Origin: Senegalimassilia anaerobia JC110
Lineage (GTDB): Bacteria > Actinomycetota > Coriobacteriia > Coriobacteriales > Eggerthellaceae
Reading direction: 5' to 3'
Assembly (NCBI RefSeq): GCF_000236865.1
Contig: NZ_HE611016.1
Span: 1 to 54,261, forward strand
DNA length: 54,261 bases
The notes beneath the pieces are model-generated. The model was not told the DNA's origin. It ran no database searches and saw nothing but the letters and a program-made list of their open reading frames with translations. Position 1 is the first letter of the stretch; each line of letters starts with the position of its first letter. The translations under genes were made by a program, and so were the position numbers. Shown piece after piece: positions 9,183 through 19,433 of this stretch.

Positions 9183-9300
9183 CCCGAGACAGCAGGCACC
9201 GAAAGGTTCAATCGCAAGCAATTGCGGCCCGCCGAGGTGGTTGTTAAGTATCGCACTTCAACGACCCCTGTGTCTTAGGACGGCAGGGGTCGTTCTTTTT
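9183..9300 (+). ncRNA. Ribosomal protein L10 leader with attenuator
   Basis: The 5' leader of rplJ has the known L10-binding leader signature: GAGACAGCAGGCACC near 9184-9200, and GCCCGCCGAGG near 9227-9237. It is followed by a strong terminator hairpin, an 11-bp perfect stem (9260-9270 with 9284-9294) with a T-tract to 9300. In this family, free L10 (or L10-L12) binds the leader and lowers rplJ-rplL expression. The layout here suggests premature termination as the mechanism. That last point is inference from the hairpin position. Confidence 0.75.
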
Positions 9301-9361
9301 CTCAAGCGCGACTCCACCCGCATGGGGCGGAACCCGAGTTTGAGAAGAAGGAGGTGTAACA

Positions 9362-9880
9362 ATGCCGAACGCAAAGAACCAATCCATGCTGTCCGCGATC
9401 AAGGAAGATCTGGAGGGTGCGGGTGCTGTGTGGGTCGTCGATGCCTGCGGTCTGACCGTTAAGGAGGTCGAGGCTCTGCGCAACGCAGTCCGCGAGTCCG
9501 GTGCATGCATGAAGGTGTACAAGAACACCGTTATGCGCATCGCTCTGTCCGAGGCCGAGCTGCCTACGCTGGACGACATGCTGCATGGCCCGAGCGCATT
9601 CGTGTTCGCCGGTTCCGATGTGGCTGCTGCCGCGAAGGCCGTCAAGGAATTCGCCAAGTCCAACGAGAACCTGCAGATCAAGGGTGGCTTGATGGAGGGT
9701 GCTGCAGTCAGCGCCGCAGAGGTGGAGGCCATCGCTTCCCTGCCCTCTCGCGAGGAGCTGTACGCTCACATCGCCGCTGCCATCAACGGTGTGGCTCAGG
9801 GTCTGGCAACCGCTATCAACGGTGTGCCGCGTGGCCTGGCTCAGGTCGCAAAGGCCGTTGCCGATCAGAAGGTTGCGTAA
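9362..9880 (+). CDS. rplJ: 50S ribosomal protein L10
   Basis: L10 forms the base of the ribosomal stalk, anchoring L7/L12 dimers to 23S rRNA. The 172-residue product shows the conserved N-terminal half with KEDLEGAGAVWVVDACGLTV, the R-rich central block with VYKNTVMRIAL, the GPSAFVF segment, and a C-terminal Ala-rich helix for L12 binding (AHIAAAINGVAQGLATAINGV...). A strong ribosome site AAGGAGG (9348-9354) precedes the ATG. It is the first gene of a two-gene unit with rplL and is controlled by the L10 leader upstream. The usual neighbours rplK, rplA and rpoB are not adjacent here. Confidence 0.95.
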   Translation: MPNAKNQSMLSAIKEDLEGAGAVWVVDACGLTVKEVEALRNAVRESGACMKVYKNTVMRIALSEAELPTLDDMLHGPSAFVFAGSDVAAAAKAVKEFAKSNENLQIKGGLMEGAAVSAAEVEAIASLPSREELYAHIAAAINGVAQGLATAINGVPRGLAQVAKAVADQKVA

Positions 9881-9974
9881 GCAAGCTTCTTGCGGCATAA
9901 GACGTGCCGCGTAATGCATTTGAAATTTCGGCTGGAACATTAGGATGACCCAGCCCCTTTGAAAGGAAACTAAC

Positions 9975-10349
9975 ATGGCTGTTTCTCGCGAAGAGATCAT
10001 CGAGGCTCTGAAGGAAATGTCCCTGCTCGAGGCTTCTGAGCTGGTCAAGGACATCGAGGAGACCTTTGGCGTGTCCGCCGCTGCTCCGGTTGCCGTTGCC
10101 GCTGCTCCGGCTGCTGGCGCTGCTGCCGCTGAGGAGAAGTCCGAGTTCGACGTCGTGCTCGAGGGCTTCGGCGACAACAAGATCGCTGTCATCAAGGCTG
10201 TCCGTGAGATCACCGGCCAGGGCCTGAAGGAAGCTAAGGAGACCGTCGAGGGTGCTCCTTCCACCATCCAGGAGGGTGTGGCCAAGGACAAGGCTGAGGA
10301 GATCAAGAAGACGCTGGAAGAGGCCGGCGCTGCTGTGACCCTGAAGTAA
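9975..10349 (+). CDS. rplL: 50S ribosomal protein L7/L12
   Basis: This is the stalk protein that recruits translation factors. The 124-residue product has the N-terminal dimerisation helices ([21 protein letters not shown]), an Ala/Pro hinge, and the conserved C-terminal factor-binding domain ([25 protein letters not shown] and [12 protein letters not shown]). GAAAGGAAA lies a few bases before the ATG. A 94-base gap separates it from rplJ, and a strong terminator follows. Confidence 0.97.
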   Translation: MAVSREEIIEALKEMSLLEASELVKDIEETFGVSAAAPVAVAAAPAAGAAAAEEKSEFDVVLEGFGDNKIAVIKAVREITGQGLKEAKETVEGAPSTIQEGVAKDKAEEIKKTLEEAGAAVTLK

Positions 10350-10373
10350 ATTCAGTCTTCCGACTGCTTTTAC

Positions 10374-10403
10374 AGGACCCGCTGCTTGCAGCGGGTCCTT
10401 TTT
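10374..10403 (+). terminator. Terminator of rplJ-rplL
   Basis: A 12-bp perfect stem (10374-10385 with 10388-10399) with a 2-base gap is followed by TTTTTG. A second hairpin (10413-10436, arms TTGCGTTCC/GGAACGCAA) follows closely. Confidence 0.85.
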
Positions 10404-10539
10404 GTGTTTGGGCTTGCGTTCCTGCTTCGGAACGCAACAGAATGGTTACGGATGCGGCGTTGCCCGCGTAGGGCGTGTAACGTTCCGGGAAGACGATTGC
10501 GGTATATCGCGCAAAGAGACACGACGGGAAGGAAGCGCC

Positions 10540-11400
10540 ATGCAGACAGGGTATTTCAGCGCCGCATGGAACGATGTGAAAAGTTCACAGGGCTGGCTTG
10601 GGAAGATGTTCCTGTTAGGCCTTATCGCGTTCATCCCGGTGTTCGGCCCGGTGGTGCTGTTGGGCTATGCGTTCGGCTGGGCTCGCGACATCGCATGGGG
10701 CGTGCATATGCCCATGCCTGCGCGAATCTTCGGGAACGAGGACGGCTTGCTGTATCGCCGCGGGCTGATCGTGCTTGCCATTTGCGTTGTCTGTTGCGTG
10801 GTGATCCCGGGCGCGCTCGAGGGTTGTTGGGATGCGCTTGCGGGACGCGGCTTGAGCAACGTTTCGCATGCCGTTTGGGGCGGTGCTGGCAGCGCTGCGA
10901 TAGTTAGCCCGGTGTATTCCCTGTTCAGCCTTGCGGTTTCCTTGGCATCCGTCATGTTCTTCCTGGTGGCCTCCATGCGTGCGAGTATCTATGGCAGGCT
11001 GGGGCCTGGTTTCCAGGTTCCTCGCCTGTGGGCTATGATGCGCCATGATATGAAGGGCCTGCTGCGCGTGCTGGGGCTTTCCATTGTGCTCGCGATCGTT
11101 CCGGCGGTGGTTACCGGGATCGTCGGATCGCTTTTGGTCGGGGGCGTTATCAGCGTGGGGGCGTATGGGCTGTTCTCCAGCGGTACCGCGCCTGACATGA
11201 TGTTCGTCGTCACTGCAGGTATGTGTTTAGTCGTCGTCTGCCTTGCCTTGGCTGTGGTGGTTTCGGCGGCATCGGCGTTCGCGGTGGTGATGCAGGCGCG
11301 TGCCGTGGGATACTGGACAAGGCAATTCGACGTTCCGGCATGGCGCGGTCAGGATGACCTCATGCCGTTCGAGATGGCGTCCTGCGGGGCGCCAAGATAG
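10540..11400 (+). CDS. DUF4013-like integral membrane protein
   Basis: The 286-residue product has about six hydrophobic segments, beginning near residue 22 with MFLLGLIAFIPVFGPVVLLGYAFG. The N-terminal pattern (a short amphipathic start, then IPVFGPVVLLGY, then WARDIAWG) resembles the DUF4013 family of small membrane proteins of unknown role; I recognise this by pattern only. I chose ATG 10540 because GGAAG is 7-10 bases upstream and the protein-like sequence begins there; the longer open frame from 10402 starts inside the rplL terminator region. The next gene begins 8 bases after its stop, so the two are probably co-transcribed. No catalytic motif is seen. Confidence 0.65.
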   Translation: MQTGYFSAAWNDVKSSQGWLGKMFLLGLIAFIPVFGPVVLLGYAFGWARDIAWGVHMPMPARIFGNEDGLLYRRGLIVLAICVVCCVVIPGALEGCWDALAGRGLSNVSHAVWGGAGSAAIVSPVYSLFSLAVSLASVMFFLVASMRASIYGRLGPGFQVPRLWAMMRHDMKGLLRVLGLSIVLAIVPAVVTGIVGSLLVGGVISVGAYGLFSSGTAPDMMFVVTAGMCLVVVCLALAVVVSAASAFAVVMQARAVGYWTRQFDVPAWRGQDDLMPFEMASCGAPR

Positions 11401-11408
11401 GCGGTTCC

Positions 11409-13967
11409 GTGAAACAAGGGAATAGAAGCCAGGGATCGCGTGGCGTATCCGATGGGCAAGCCGGCGGCCGAAGCGGCAAGCCGTCGCGCCGCGGAGGCGC
11501 GCAGGATAGCGTGAGCGCAGCTCGTCGCAGCCCAGGGAAACAGGGCAAGCGAAACGAGTTGGGGAAGCAGGGCTCCCAGCGTGCGTTGCGCGAGGACGGG
11601 CGCCCGTGCGAGGGCGTTAACGCTGACGCGGGCCGTCGTGGCTCGAAGAAGACGCACGGCTCGGGCAGGCCGCAGGGTGCGTTCAAGTCGAACGCGCCGC
11701 AATGCTCTCGAGGCTCAGGCAAGCCGCAAAGCTCGCATGGTTCGGGTAAAGCGCGCGCATCGCGTGGACAGGGCAAAGCGCAGGGTTCGCGCAGTGTTTC
11801 CGCAGCAACGTCCGAGGTCAAGCGATTCAAGCCGCAAACATCTTTGCCTCCGCGCAGTGCGTTCTTGCCGGTTAGCCGTGCCGATATGGAGGAGCGCGGT
11901 TGGGACTGTTGCGACTTCGTGTTCGTGTGCGGCGATGCATATGTCGACCATCCCTCGTTCGGCATGGCCATCATCACGCGCCTGCTTGAGGCGAACCACT
12001 ATAAGGTGGGCGTGATTTGCCAACCCGATTGGCGCGACCCGGAAAGCGTCACGGTGCTGGGAAGGCCTCGGCTGGGATTCCTGGTTTCCGCTGGCAACAT
12101 GGACTCGATGGTGAATCACTACACGGTTGCCAAGAAGCATCGCAGCACCGATGCGTTCTCGCCCGGCGGCGAGATGGGGCTTCGTCCCGATCGCGCGGCG
12201 GTGGTCTACGGAAACTTGATTCGCCGTACGTACAAGGACGTTCCCATCGTGCTGGGCGGCATCGAGGCATCGCTTCGCCGTTTGGCTCATTATGATTACT
12301 GGTCGGACAAGCTGAAGCGTTCGATCCTGCTTGACTCCGGCGCCGACCTGGTCAGCTACGGTATGGGCGAGCATTCCATCGTGGAGATCGCCGATGCGCT
12401 GGCGGCTGGGCTCGATGTGTCCGACATCACGTTCATCGACGGCACGGTGTATCGCGCGAAAACGCTTGAGCACGTGTACGATTACGAGCTGCTGCCCTCG
12501 TTCGACAGCATGCAAAAGGATAACCTCGAGTATGCCCGCAGCTTCAACGTGCAGTACGGCAACAGCGACCCCTTCACGGGAAAACGCCTGGTTGAGCCCT
12601 ATTCCGATCATGAGTTCGTGGTGCAGAACCCGCCGAGCAAACCGCTGACCACCTCGGAGATGGACGCGGTGTACCGCTTGCCATATGCGCGCGCGTATCA
12701 CCCCATGTACGAAGAAGCCGGCGGCATCCCGGCCATCCGCGAGGTGAAGTTCAGCCTGACCAGCAATCGCGGCTGCTTCGGCGAGTGCGCGTTTTGCGCG
12801 CTGACGTTCCATCAGGGGCGCATCGTGCAGGTGCGAAGCCATGAGTCCATCGTGGAAGAGGCGAAGCAGATGATCGCCGACCCGGAGTTCAAGGGCTACA
12901 TCCACGACGTGGGCGGCCCCACGGCGGACTACCGCCAGCCTGCGTGCGATGCGCAGCTGCACCGCGGCGCCTGCCGCAACAAGCATTGCCTGACGCCGCA
13001 GCCGTGCCGCAAGTTGAACGCCGACCATACGGATTACCTGCAGTTATTGCGCGAGCTGCGCGAACTGCCGGGGGTGAAGAAGGTATTCGTGCGCTCGGGT
13101 ATCCGCTTCGACTACGTGTTAGCCGACCGTGCCAAGGGCGAGGCGTTCGTGCGCGAGCTGTGCGAGCACCATGTGAGCGGGCAGCTGCGCGTGGCGCCCG
13201 AGCATGTTTCCAACGCCGTGCTCGGCGTGATGGGCAAGCCGCAACATCAGGTGTACGAGAAGTTCGTGAAGCTGTTCCAGCAGGCCAACGACGCTTGCGG
13301 ATTGAAACAGTTCGTGGTGCCGTATCTGATGTCCTCGCACCCCGGCAGCACGCTCGATGAGGCCATCGAGCTGGCGGAATACGTGCGCGACATGGGATTC
13401 AACCCCGAGCAGGTGCAGGATTTCTACCCCACGCCGTCCACCATGTCCACGGCCATGTACTTCACGGGCGTGGACCCGCGCACCATGGAGCGCGTGTTCG
13501 TGCCGAAAAGTCCGCATGAGAAGGCGCTGCAGCGCGCGCTCATCCAGTATCGCGACCCGAAGAACCACGACCTGGTGATGGAGGCGCTGCGCAAGGCGGG
13601 TCGCGCCGACTTGATCGGGTTCGGGCCGAAGTGCCTGATCAGGCCCTATAAGGGCGAAGGCGGGCACGGCGCTGGCGCGAAGAAGGGCGTGGCGGGCGCG
13701 AAAAACGCGATGCGCGGGCCGAAGGGCCGCGAAGGCGGTCAGGGTTCGGGCGGCAGGGGCGCTTCCGGCGGCCATGGCGCGGCTGGTGCCGGCAAGCGTG
13801 GCCAAGGCGCGGGAGGCTCCGGCGGAAGCGGTCGCGCTACGGCTGGTGCCGGCATGCGCCGCCAAGGCGCGGGAGGCGGTGCGAACGCGGGCAAGCGCGG
13901 CGGCTCCCCGAACGGCGTGCGCGGCGGCAAAGGCGATGGAGCCCGTGGGAAAGCGCCCCGACGCTAG
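11409..13967 (+). CDS. YgiQ-family radical SAM protein with long disordered ends
   Basis: The core (about residues 155-740) matches the YgiQ family: PVSRADMEERGWDCCDFVFV near the start, SFGMAIITRLLEA, GGIEASLRRLAHYDYW, the radical SAM cluster motif C456-x3-C460-x2-C463 in GCFGECAFCAL, then RSGIRFDYVL and PGSTLDEA. The reaction of the family is not established. The first 150 residues are a low-complexity Gly/Ser/Lys/Arg stretch, and the last 115 residues are Gly/Ala/Arg/Lys-rich repeats of the type GAGKRGQGAGG; both are strongly basic. GTG 11409 lies 8 bases after the previous stop, with no strong ribosome site, so translation is probably coupled. A start further in, nearer the core, cannot be excluded. 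Confidence 0.85.
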   Translation: MKQGNRSQGSRGVSDGQAGGRSGKPSRRGGAQDSVSAARRSPGKQGKRNELGKQGSQRALREDGRPCEGVNADAGRRGSKKTHGSGRPQGAFKSNAPQCSRGSGKPQSSHGSGKARASRGQGKAQGSRSVSAATSEVKRFKPQTSLPPRSAFLPVSRADMEERGWDCCDFVFVCGDAYVDHPSFGMAIITRLLEANHYKVGVICQPDWRDPESVTVLGRPRLGFLVSAGNMDSMVNHYTVAKKHRSTDAFSPGGEMGLRPDRAAVVYGNLIRRTYKDVPIVLGGIEASLRRLAHYDYWSDKLKRSILLDSGADLVSYGMGEHSIVEIADALAAGLDVSDITFIDGTVYRAKTLEHVYDYELLPSFDSMQKDNLEYARSFNVQYGNSDPFTGKRLVEPYSDHEFVVQNPPSKPLTTSEMDAVYRLPYARAYHPMYEEAGGIPAIREVKFSLTSNRGCFGECAFCALTFHQGRIVQVRSHESIVEEAKQMIADPEFKGYIHDVGGPTADYRQPACDAQLHRGACRNKHCLTPQPCRKLNADHTDYLQLLRELRELPGVKKVFVRSGIRFDYVLADRAKGEAFVRELCEHHVSGQLRVAPEHVSNAVLGVMGKPQHQVYEKFVKLFQQANDACGLKQFVVPYLMSSHPGSTLDEAIELAEYVRDMGFNPEQVQDFYPTPSTMSTAMYFTGVDPRTMERVFVPKSPHEKALQRALIQYRDPKNHDLVMEALRKAGRADLIGFGPKCLIRPYKGEGGHGAGAKKGVAGAKNAMRGPKGREGGQGSGGRGASGGHGAAGAGKRGQGAGGSGGSGRATAGAGMRRQGAGGGANAGKRGGSPNGVRGGKGDGARGKAPRR

Positions 13968-13980
13968 CTGAATCACAGCA

Positions 13981-14006
13981 TATTCCCTAGGTGGAGAGGG
14001 TATACT
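13981..14006 (+). promoter_or_regulatory. Promoter and candidate autoregulatory operator of the Rrf2 gene
   Basis: TATTCCCT (13981-13988) and AGGGTATA (13997-14004) form an inverted repeat with one mismatch and an 8-base spacer. It overlaps the -10 box TATACT (14001-14006). Placement over the promoter suits negative autoregulation by the Rrf2 protein, which is an inference. The untranslated leader also has a 10-bp stem-loop at 14025-14051. Confidence 0.45.
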
Positions 14007-14082
14007 ATAAGGGTTGCAATCAACGGCGTCGGCGTTTGAGCCGCTGACGCCTTGCCTCTGTGGAAGAAAGGCGGCAGCGCGC

Positions 14083-14520
14083 ATGAAAATCTCAACGAAG
14101 GGCCTGTACGCGGTTCGTTTGATGCTGTATCTGGCGGAACACGACGGCGGTGGCCCCGTGTCGCTGAAGGAAGTGTCCGAATCGCTGGGCATCTCGAAGA
14201 AGTACCTGGAGCAGATCGTGTCGAACGTGGTCACGGCGAAGCTGGTGCGTTCGGTGCGCGGTGCTGCCGGCGGTTATCAGCTGGCGAAGCCGGCTAGCGT
14301 GATCACCGTGTTGGACGTGCTTCGGGTCACCGAGGGCTCGCTTGCGCCGGCGTCGTGCTTGGAAGATGACACCTTCGACTGCAATATGCCGGTTCCCTGT
14401 ATGGAGCTGGGCGTATGGCGTGGGCTGTATAAGGTGATCAACGAGTACCTGGGCGGCATTACACTGCAAAGCATCATCGACGAGCATTCAGCGGTGGCGG
14501 CGGACAGTTATTCGATCTAA
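14083..14520 (+). CDS. Rrf2-family transcriptional regulator (CymR/IscR-like)
   Basis: The 145-residue protein has the Rrf2 winged helix-turn-helix: MKISTKGLYAVRLMLYLAEH, then VSLKEVSESLGISKKYLEQIV and the wing VRSVRGAAGGYQLAKP. Three cysteines follow in the order C-x7-C-x5-C (in ASCLEDDTFDC and MPVPCME), close to the cluster-binding cysteine region of IscR. It may therefore bind an Fe-S cluster, whereas CymR does not. A cysteine synthase gene lies immediately downstream on its own promoter. In Bacillus, CymR works in complex with CysK to repress sulfur genes, so a similar pairing is plausible. ATG 14083 is the natural start for this fold. The family call is firm, but the regulon is inferred. 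Confidence 0.85.
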   Translation: MKISTKGLYAVRLMLYLAEHDGGGPVSLKEVSESLGISKKYLEQIVSNVVTAKLVRSVRGAAGGYQLAKPASVITVLDVLRVTEGSLAPASCLEDDTFDCNMPVPCMELGVWRGLYKVINEYLGGITLQSIIDEHSAVAADSYSI

Positions 14521-14526
14521 CGGAAG

Positions 14527-14556
14527 GGCGTGAGCGTTCGAGCTTACGCCTTTTTC
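14527..14556 (+). terminator. Terminator after the Rrf2 gene
   Basis: A 9-bp stem including a G-U pair (14527-14535 with 14542-14550) is followed by five T. It separates the regulator from cysK. Confidence 0.8.
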
Positions 14557-14629
14557 GCTATTTATCTGGTGAAACGATTTATAACCCACCAAGCCGCCGG
14601 GAATACGGTATATTGTTTTGAAATAGATA

Positions 14630-14657
14630 TTGACATTGCCTAGAGACATAGTAGGAT
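14630..14657 (+). promoter_or_regulatory. Promoter of cysK
   Basis: A perfect TTGACA (14630-14635), a 16-base spacer and TAGGAT (14652-14657) lie 64 bases before the cysK start. The spacer and -10 contain CCTA...TAGG, a short inverted repeat that could be the regulator's site. Confidence 0.65.
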
Positions 14658-14721
14658 AACAGGCATGAAAACGGCGTTCCGCACGTGGCAATCAACGGCG
14701 GACAAGCGAGAGAGGAACATC

Positions 14722-15651
14722 ATGACCATCCACAAGAGCGTGTCCGAGTTAATCGGCGGCACCCCGTTGGTGGAGCTGTCCAACTACGAGAAGAACCATA
14801 ACCTTGAGGCCACCATTGTGGGTAAGGTGGAGCTGTTCAATCCTGCCGGATCGGTGAAAGACCGTATCGCGAAGGCGATGCTCGACCAGGCCGAGGCCGA
14901 GGGCAAGCTGGATGCCGACACCGTCATCATCGAGCCGACCTCCGGCAACACCGGCATCGGCCTGTGCTCGCTGGCGGCCGCTCGCGGCAACCGCATCATC
15001 ATCACCATGCCGGAAACCATGTCGGTCGAACGTCGCAACCTGATGAAGGCCTATGGCGCCGAGCTGGTGCTCACCGACGGCAGCAAGGGCATGAAGGGCG
15101 CCATCGCCCGCGCGTCCGAGCTGGCCGAGGAGATCCCGAACTCGTTCATCCCCAGCCAGTTCACCAACCCGGCGAACCCCGCCGTCCATGAGCGCACCAC
15201 CGGCCCCGAGATCTGGGCGGATACCGACGGCAAGGTGGACATCCTTGTCGCCGGCGTGGGCACCGGCGGCACGCTTTCCGGCACGGGCAAGTACCTGAAG
15301 TCGCAGAACCCCGACATCAAGGTGGTTGCTGTGGAGCCCGCCGGATCCCCGGTGCTGAGCGAGGGCCATGGCGGCGCGCATAAGATTCAGGGCATCGGCG
15401 CAGGATTCGTGCCCGACACACTGGACCAGTCGGTCTATGACGAGGTAATGCCCATCACCGATGAAGAGGCGTTCCAGGCCGGTCGTGAGCTGGCAGGCAA
15501 GGACGGCCTGCTGGTGGGCATCTCCTCCGGTGCCGCGGTTGCCGCCGCAACGAAGCTGGCGCAGCGTCCCGAGAACAAGGGCAAGCTGATCGTGGCGGTG
15601 CTCCCCGACACCGGCGAGCGTTACCTGTCCACGGCAATGTTCAACTTCTAG
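14722..15651 (+). CDS. cysK: Cysteine synthase A
   Basis: This is a PLP enzyme that makes L-cysteine from O-acetylserine and sulfide. The 309-residue length is typical. It shows [12 protein letters not shown], the PLP-lysine motif [15 protein letters not shown], the substrate loop TSGNTGIGL, the phosphate-binding [15 protein letters not shown], and the C-terminal ISSGAAV with the [10 protein letters not shown] end. I chose ATG 14722 because GAGAGG lies just upstream and the family start [12 protein letters not shown] fits; a start at 14665 would add 19 unusual residues. It has its own promoter and terminator, just after an Rrf2 regulator that may use CysK as a co-sensor. Confidence 0.95.
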   Translation: MTIHKSVSELIGGTPLVELSNYEKNHNLEATIVGKVELFNPAGSVKDRIAKAMLDQAEAEGKLDADTVIIEPTSGNTGIGLCSLAAARGNRIIITMPETMSVERRNLMKAYGAELVLTDGSKGMKGAIARASELAEEIPNSFIPSQFTNPANPAVHERTTGPEIWADTDGKVDILVAGVGTGGTLSGTGKYLKSQNPDIKVVAVEPAGSPVLSEGHGGAHKIQGIGAGFVPDTLDQSVYDEVMPITDEEAFQAGRELAGKDGLLVGISSGAAVAAATKLAQRPENKGKLIVAVLPDTGERYLSTAMFNF

Positions 15652-15713
15652 GGAACGCAAACCGTCTGCTTTGCGGCGAAAAGCCGTAGGTCGGCGAATA
15701 TGAGAACTCAGCG

Positions 15714-15750
15714 AAAGCGCCCCGCTCCAACTGGAACGGGGCGCTTTGCG
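15714..15750 (+). terminator. Terminator after cysK
   Basis: An 11-bp stem (15714-15724 with 15737-15747) holds a second small stem in its loop. Its 3' arm ends in TTT. Confidence 0.7.
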
Positions 15751-15809
15751 TGTTAAGCGGCCTTTTGCGGCGGTTATGGGCTACGGTCCCGTTACGGTTC
15801 GTTCGCCGA

Positions 15810-15839
15810 TTGCCGCGTCTGCGCGACCTTGGGTACAAT
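15810..15839 (+). promoter_or_regulatory. Probable promoter of the HdeD-like gene
   Basis: TTGCCG (15810-15815), an 18-base spacer and TACAAT (15834-15839) sit just ahead of the hairpin repeat array, which would therefore be transcribed in the 5' leader. Confidence 0.4.
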
Positions 15840-15856
15840 AAGAAAATAGCGTGGGG

Positions 15857-15966
15857 ACGGGGGAGCCCGCCCAACGCGATAGGGGCGGGATGTCCATTTA
15901 TTGCGAAAGAGGCGGGAGAGCCCGCCTAGTGCGATAACGACGGGAGAGCCCGTCTTGCGTGAAAGG
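15857..15966. repeat. Four-unit 26-28-bp tandem hairpin repeat in a 5' leader
   Basis: Units begin at 15857, 15885, 15911 and 15939 (steps of 28, 26 and 28). Each starts with GRCGGG and carries a GCGA(T/A)A-like tail. Units 3 and 4 are perfect 16-base hairpins with loop AGAG: GGCGGG/CCCGCC (15911-15926) and GACGGG/CCCGTC (15939-15954). The change in one arm is matched by a compensating change in the other. Unit 1 is a mismatched version and unit 2 keeps only the left arm. The array ends about 20 bases before the HdeD-like start. Confidence 0.65.
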
Positions 15967-15988
15967 TTATCGGGGAAAGGGGCGCATC

Positions 15989-16513
15989 ATGAGCGCGAGC
16001 AAGCACGATTGGGGATTGATCTTCGCAGGCGTCGCCTTGGCGGTGGCCGGGTTCTTCTGCATGTTGGCACCGGGGCTGACCATCGTGACCATTGCGGCCG
16101 TGGTGGGCGCGTTCTTCCTGGTGGCGGGCGTGTTCGACATCATCAGCTACATCAGGCTGCGCAACATCTTGCCGCGTAGCGGCTGGGAGCTTGCCTACGC
16201 CATCATCGACGTGCTGCTGGGCCTGATCTTCTTGCTGCATCCGCTTGCGTTCTCGGCGGTGGTGCCGTGGCTGGTGGGCGTGTGCTTTGTGGCGTTCGGC
16301 GTGTTCGAGGTCATCGCTTCGGTGAAGGCGCACGGCTGGGGTGTGCCGATGTGGGGATGGGCCCTGTTCAGCGGCGTGCTGAACGTGCTGTGCGGCATCG
16401 CGTTCTTCGTGACGCCTCAGATGCTCAGCGTGTTTTTGGCCATCATCCTGCTGGTGCGCGCTGCAAGTCTGATGGTGTACGGCTGGAACGCGGGACGCTA
16501 TATCACGATGTAG
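15989..16513 (+). CDS. HdeD/DUF308-family membrane protein
   Basis: The 174-residue product has six hydrophobic segments in three pairs, as in HdeD (DUF308) proteins: for example LIFAGVALAVAGFFCMLAPG, TIAAVVGAFFLVAGVFDIIS and VVPWLVGVCFVAFGVFEV. Family members are small inner-membrane proteins linked to acid or envelope stress in enterobacteria; no activity is established. I chose ATG 15989 because GGGGAAAGGGG precedes it; an in-frame GTG at 15959 lies within the repeat array. It is a single-gene unit behind the tandem hairpins. Confidence 0.75.
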   Translation: MSASKHDWGLIFAGVALAVAGFFCMLAPGLTIVTIAAVVGAFFLVAGVFDIISYIRLRNILPRSGWELAYAIIDVLLGLIFLLHPLAFSAVVPWLVGVCFVAFGVFEVIASVKAHGWGVPMWGWALFSGVLNVLCGIAFFVTPQMLSVFLAIILLVRAASLMVYGWNAGRYITM

Positions 16514-19090
<2,577 letters not shown>

Positions 19091-19286
19091 CGCGCGGCGG
19101 CTCCGTTTGGGCCGCTTCGCAAGCGTTGGCTGCGAACACCCCGGCGCGCATTCGCGATATTCGCCAGCTGACGAAGCGACCGGGGCGCGTGCTTTGCCTG
19201 TGGTGGCCCCCCGTGGGACGTCCCGCCGGGTGGGGCGGCCGCGCAAATCTACCGGATGTCGGCGTCCCGGAGCCGCTCGCGTGAAG

Positions 19287-19313
19287 GAGTTACGAATTTG
19301 GCATTCGTAACAT
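19287..19313. promoter_or_regulatory. Upstream NikR-type operator
   Basis: GAGTTAC (19287-19293), 13 bases, GTAACAT (19307-19313). The inner arms extend the symmetry (GTTACGAA/TTCGTAAC). It matches the GTGTTAC-N13-GTAACAC form of NikR sites with one change per half. Confidence 0.65.
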
Positions 19314-19334
19314 CGAATCGGCGAGCGCGCCTGC

Positions 19335-19367
19335 TATAGTGTGTTACGGATTTTCACCTCGTAACAC
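19335..19367 (+). promoter_or_regulatory. Core promoter with NikR-type operator
   Basis: The -10 box TATAGT (19335-19340) abuts a perfect GTGTTAC-N13-GTAACAC site (19341-19367) that covers the expected transcription start. Comparative studies of nickel regulons describe this same GTGTTAC...GTAACAC form for NikR in deltaproteobacteria. Placement predicts repression when nickel is plentiful. Confidence 0.75.
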
Positions 19368-19433
19368 CAGGCAGGCGCGCAATGAAATCGCAGACGTCGC
19401 GCGCCTTCGCCTGGTCGATGAAAGGATTGCTTG

